From an uncultured Armatimonadota bacterium (lineage in GTDB: Bacteria; Armatimonadota; Fimbriimonadia; Fimbriimonadales; Fimbriimonadaceae): a DNA stretch of 56,323 nt. The notes beneath the pieces were generated by a model. It made no database searches. It was not told the origin of the DNA and saw only the letters and a list, made by a program, of their open reading frames with translations. The stretch covers positions 1 through 56,323 of the forward strand of contig CAILEM010000134.1 of the NCBI GenBank assembly GCA_903833215.1, read 5' to 3'. Both the position numbers and the translations under genes were made by a program. Of the stretch, positions 53,422-56,323 are shown in pieces (position 1 is the stretch's first letter; every line of letters begins with the position of its first letter).

Positions 53422-55383
53422 ATGTCAGCCATCTCCGCCAATAAGGCGTTCTCAAAAATCGAGTTCCTAAAACTCATGCTCCTTAGTCGGGAGGGTGACC
53501 GTCGCGAAGGCATCCTCCTAAGGCAAAGCAAAGGTTGGTTCCAAGTGAGCGGCATGGGGCATGAAGCCCTCGGTGCCCTTTCCCTTTGCTTGCAGCCAAG
53601 CGATTACCTCTTCCCTTACTACCGAGACCGATCGATCGTACTTGCCCGTGGCTTGACGAACTACGATCTCGCCTTGGCCTATTTCGCCAAGCGAACCAGT
53701 AGCTCAGCGGGTCGTCAGATGCCAGGCCACTACTCGGATCGATCCAAGAATATTTTTAGCGTTTGCACACCGACGGGTGGATCGCTGTTGCCCGCTTGCG
53801 GTGCCGCTTGGTCGATGAAAATGGCAGGAGATGCTTCTGTCTGCCTTACCACCGTTGGAGATGCCGCCTCTCGCCAAGGTGAGTTCTTTGAAGCGATTGC
53901 CTTTGCCGTCCAGGAAAAACTTCCGGTCATCTTCGTTGTCGAAGATAACAAGTACGGAATTTCAACGCCAACCGATAAGTTCCTACCCTTCAACCTTGGA
54001 ATATTGAGTGAGGACATCGTCGTCAAAATCGACGCCCGATATCCCGATAACGTTTACAACGCCGGACTAGCTGCCGCCGATAAGGCTCGACGTGGCGATG
54101 GGCCAACGATTATCTGGGCAGACATCGATCGGCTATCCCCGCACACCTCAAGCGATGATCACCGCATTTATCGAACTGCGGAAGATATCGAGTCGATGAC
54201 CGCCCGAGACCCTATTCGACTTCTCGTCGAAGAGTTAAAGTCTGCGGGAGAACTCACCGACTCTGAGTGGGAAGCCCTTCAGGAAGAAACGGCGAAGCGG
54301 GTCGACGAGGATTACCTCCTTGCTGAAAAGGAAGAAGATCCATCGCCATCTGACGACCTGATTCATGTCTTCGGTGACCAGCGGCCAGCAGAAGTACCTC
54401 CATTGCCACCTGGCCAACGGTCCACGATGGTCAGCGCCATCAGTACGACCTTGCGCAAGGCGCTCGAAAGCGACCCGACCGTGGTGATCTTTGGAGAAGA
54501 CGTCGAAGATCCCAAGGGTGGCGTTTTCGGGATGACCAAGGGGCTAAGCGATAGCTTCCCCAAGCAAGTTTTCAACTCGCCGTTGGCGGAAGCGACCATC
54601 ATGGGAGTCGCAGTCGGAATGGCGGCGTACGGCTACCACCCGGTGTTCGAGTTGCAGTTTATCGACTTCATCGCTCCTGGTTGGAATCAGATTACGACAA
54701 ACATGTCGACGCTTCGCTGGCGCTCCAACGGGGACTGGAAGTGTCCGCTGGTGATCTATGCTCCTTACGGCGCTTATCTGCCTGGTGGATCGCTCTGGCA
54801 CAGTCACAGCAATGAGTCGTCGCTCGCTCACGTTCCTGGAATTCAAGTTGCGATTCCTTCGACGCCGGAAGATGCCGCTGGACTGTTTTGGTCGGCGATT
54901 CACTCCGATGATCCAAGTTTCATCCTGATTCCCAAGCACATTTTCAGAAAGCAGGTGAACGTAACCACCGTAGAGCCGGTGCCGTTCGGCAAGGCCAGGG
55001 TCGTTGCTGAGGGCACTGACGTCACTCTCGTTACGTGGGGTAACTGCTTAGAATTGGCCGAAGAAGCCGCCGCCGCCGTGAGCGCAAGCATTGAGATCAT
55101 TGACCTCAGATCAATCGTTCCATGTGACTACGACACGATCGTAACGTCTTTGGAGAAGACGGGACGCCTTGTCGTTGTCCACGAAGACAACCGCACCTGC
55201 GGCTTTGGCCAAGCAATCATCGCCGAAATCACAAGAGTCCCCAAGCGTTGGAACCTATTCCTCTCGCCCCCGCAATTGGTTGCAAGAGATGACGTCCACA
55301 TCGGCTTCAACCCGATCTACGAATACGCGTCGCTGCCAGATGTCGATCAAGTGATCGCTGCGATCAACGTCGTCATGGAATAG
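53422..55383 (+). CDS. Fused alpha-beta 2-oxoacid dehydrogenase E1
   Basis: A 653-residue thiamine-diphosphate enzyme in which the alpha subunit (residues 1-325) and beta subunit (about 335-653) of a branched-chain or pyruvate-type E1 are joined. The TPP/Mg motif runs from GDA at 146-148 to Asn176 (FVVEDNKYGIS); GDG is changed to GDA. The beta half has GEDVEDPKGGVFGMTKGL, FNSPLAEATIMGVAVGMAAYG and the transketolase C-terminal WGNCLELAEEAA. Single-chain E1 enzymes of this type occur in several phyla. It decarboxylates a 2-oxoacid and passes the acyl group to E2 lipoate. No E2 or E3 gene is nearby. GAGGT is the ribosome binding site. Confidence 0.93.
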   Translation: MSAISANKAFSKIEFLKLMLLSREGDRREGILLRQSKGWFQVSGMGHEALGALSLCLQPSDYLFPYYRDRSIVLARGLTNYDLALAYFAKRTSSSAGRQMPGHYSDRSKNIFSVCTPTGGSLLPACGAAWSMKMAGDASVCLTTVGDAASRQGEFFEAIAFAVQEKLPVIFVVEDNKYGISTPTDKFLPFNLGILSEDIVVKIDARYPDNVYNAGLAAADKARRGDGPTIIWADIDRLSPHTSSDDHRIYRTAEDIESMTARDPIRLLVEELKSAGELTDSEWEALQEETAKRVDEDYLLAEKEEDPSPSDDLIHVFGDQRPAEVPPLPPGQRSTMVSAISTTLRKALESDPTVVIFGEDVEDPKGGVFGMTKGLSDSFPKQVFNSPLAEATIMGVAVGMAAYGYHPVFELQFIDFIAPGWNQITTNMSTLRWRSNGDWKCPLVIYAPYGAYLPGGSLWHSHSNESSLAHVPGIQVAIPSTPEDAAGLFWSAIHSDDPSFILIPKHIFRKQVNVTTVEPVPFGKARVVAEGTDVTLVTWGNCLELAEEAAAAVSASIEIIDLRSIVPCDYDTIVTSLEKTGRLVVVHEDNRTCGFGQAIIAEITRVPKRWNLFLSPPQLVARDDVHIGFNPIYEYASLPDVDQVIAAINVVME

Positions 55384-55414
55384 TCCGTTGTGGGGGCAGG
55401 CAGCGAGGCACCCC

Positions 55415-55469
55415 TCCGCTGTAGGAGCAGGGCGTGCCCTGCTAACCCAACGTGGGTTGTTACAGCGGA
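55415..55469. repeat. REP-like three-way-junction element
   Basis: An outer 9-bp stem pairs TCCGCTGTA (55415-55423) with TACAGCGGA (55461-55469). Inside it are two hairpins: AGCAGGGC/GCCCTGCT (55426-55443) and AACCCA/TGGGTT (55444-55458). The element folds into a three-way junction on either strand. It lies about 100 bases upstream of a RAYT gene, the usual partner of REP sequences. Confidence 0.7.
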
Positions 55470-55472
55470 AGC

Positions 55473-55496
55473 GGGAGCGAGGCGCGCCTCGCCCCG
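55473..55496. repeat. REP-like palindrome, second copy
   Basis: A perfect 16-bp palindrome GCGAGGCGCGCCTCGC at 55477-55492 preceded by GGGA. It shares the pattern GGAGC-RRGGCG-YGCC-YYGC with the first palindrome at 55424-55443. Confidence 0.65.
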
Positions 55497-55559
55497 ACAC
55501 CACTTTTGCGGGATGGCGCGGCGTCAACAACCGTGATAGGATTGCAACCGCGGGATTCT

Positions 55560-56138
55560 ATGAACCGGAAGTTCTTTAACAGCACACATCGCCTAAAAGG
55601 CTTTGACTACTCTTCAGCGCGATGGTATTTCGTTACGATCTGCACCTATGAAAAGCGATGCAATCTCTCCCGCGTAGACGGTCCGCGAGTTCAACACTCC
55701 CAATTCGGGAGAATCGTGGAAGAGGAGTGGCAACGTACCGGCGAACGGAGGCGCTATGTCGCATTGGGCGAACATGTCATCATGCCGAACCACTTTCACG
55801 GACTGATTGGACTCAGCCCTCTCGAAGATCGCACGAATCCCAACTCTCCCGAGCGCGAACTTTCTGGACAGCTGAATGGGAAGAAGACTCTCAGCTCGAT
55901 CGTCGGCGCCTTCAAGTCGGCGGCAACGAAACGCATTAACGTCCTTCGCTCAACACCTGGAGCCGAATCCTGGCAAATCGGATTTCATGACCATGTGGTA
56001 CGAGACGTCAAGGAATTCGAAGAGATTACGAGCTACATCGCTTTCAGTCCATTGAACTGGCATCTGGACAAGAACAACCCCGATTACGAATCAATCGCAG
56101 ATGAAGTCCGTGACTGGAAATTCGAACACGGCATGTGA
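55560..56138 (+). CDS. REP-associated tyrosine transposase (RAYT)
   Basis: A 192-residue Y1 transposase of the IS200/RAYT class. WYFVTICTYEKRC opens the fold; the metal-binding HxH is in MPNHFHGLI (about residue 80); and the nucleophile Tyr is in EEITSYIAFSPLNWHLD, where most relatives have YIxxNPxxW. RAYTs cut single-stranded REP hairpins and are thought to spread them through the genome; they are usually single-copy and domesticated rather than free IS elements. ATG 55560 is used because upstream frame belongs to the REP region. REP-like palindromes lie upstream, and a group II intron lies downstream. Confidence 0.88.
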   Translation: MNRKFFNSTHRLKGFDYSSARWYFVTICTYEKRCNLSRVDGPRVQHSQFGRIVEEEWQRTGERRRYVALGEHVIMPNHFHGLIGLSPLEDRTNPNSPERELSGQLNGKKTLSSIVGAFKSAATKRINVLRSTPGAESWQIGFHDHVVRDVKEFEEITSYIAFSPLNWHLDKNNPDYESIADEVRDWKFEHGM

Positions 56139-56184
56139 GGCGTCATGACCGGCGCCCCTGAGTAGCGCCCAAACCCGTCCGCTG

Positions 56185-56323
<139 letters not shown>

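Overview
The window is a gene-dense bacterial chromosome segment with about 50 protein genes on both strands, short intergenic gaps and moderately high GC. The gene families suggest Armatimonadota, probably a Fimbriimonadia-like lineage: NB-ARC/TPR regulators, an STN-domain secreted protein, a DprE1-like oxidase, a fused alpha-beta 2-oxoacid dehydrogenase E1, DUF2752 and many GTG/TTG starts with no leader. No rRNA or marker phylogeny is available here, so the assignment is inference.

Layout. 1-14.4 kb is accessory: a secreted DUF4352-like protein, a SARP-like regulator with an NB-ARC/TPR body, an SF2 helicase, an orphan AbrB-type antitoxin followed by a probable Doc-toxin relic, an antitoxin/PIN pair, an ankyrin protein, a DinB-like protein, a PhyH-type dioxygenase, an ECF sigma factor with a very long C-terminal domain, and an MFS exporter. 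14.6-23.3 kb holds rsgA, a Spy-like Gly/Pro-rich protein, surE, a class III cyclase-ATPase-TPR regulator, a tiny Sm-like candidate, a VanZ-like membrane protein and a 758-residue secreted protein.

23.3-37.1 kb is the nucleotide and amino-acid core, mostly on the minus strand: rpmB, purF, a phosphoglycerate-mutase-like pseudoenzyme, carA, a lipase-like gene, the N-terminal half of carB, a pectate-lyase-fold gene and the C-terminal half of carB. Carbamoyl-phosphate synthase is therefore made from three separate genes interleaved with secreted hydrolases, and each car gene has its own, strikingly similar, promoter/start region. asd, an AraC-type regulator and guaA follow.

37.2-55.4 kb holds an M28 peptidase, a zinc-ribbon Ser/Thr kinase, an AI-2E family permease, YtxH, mnmA, a VKOR-DsbA fusion, miaB, glmS, a DprE1-like oxidase, an NrnA-like DHH phosphoesterase, truB, a DUF2752 protein, a D-cysteine-desulfhydrase-like PLP enzyme, a pseudopilin-like protein and a fused E1 dehydrogenase. 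The last kilobase is mobile: REP-like palindromes including a three-way-junction element, a RAYT transposase, and the 3' end (domains V and VI) of a group II intron on the minus strand. The intron appears to be inserted in a second REP-like sequence.

A recurring signal is a TANNNT-like -10 hexamer ending 5-7 bases (or 10-11 bases in several nucleotide-synthesis genes) before the start codon. This implies widespread leaderless or near-leaderless mRNAs. The extreme case is a divergent gene pair 10 bp apart in which each -10 element contains the start codon of the other gene.
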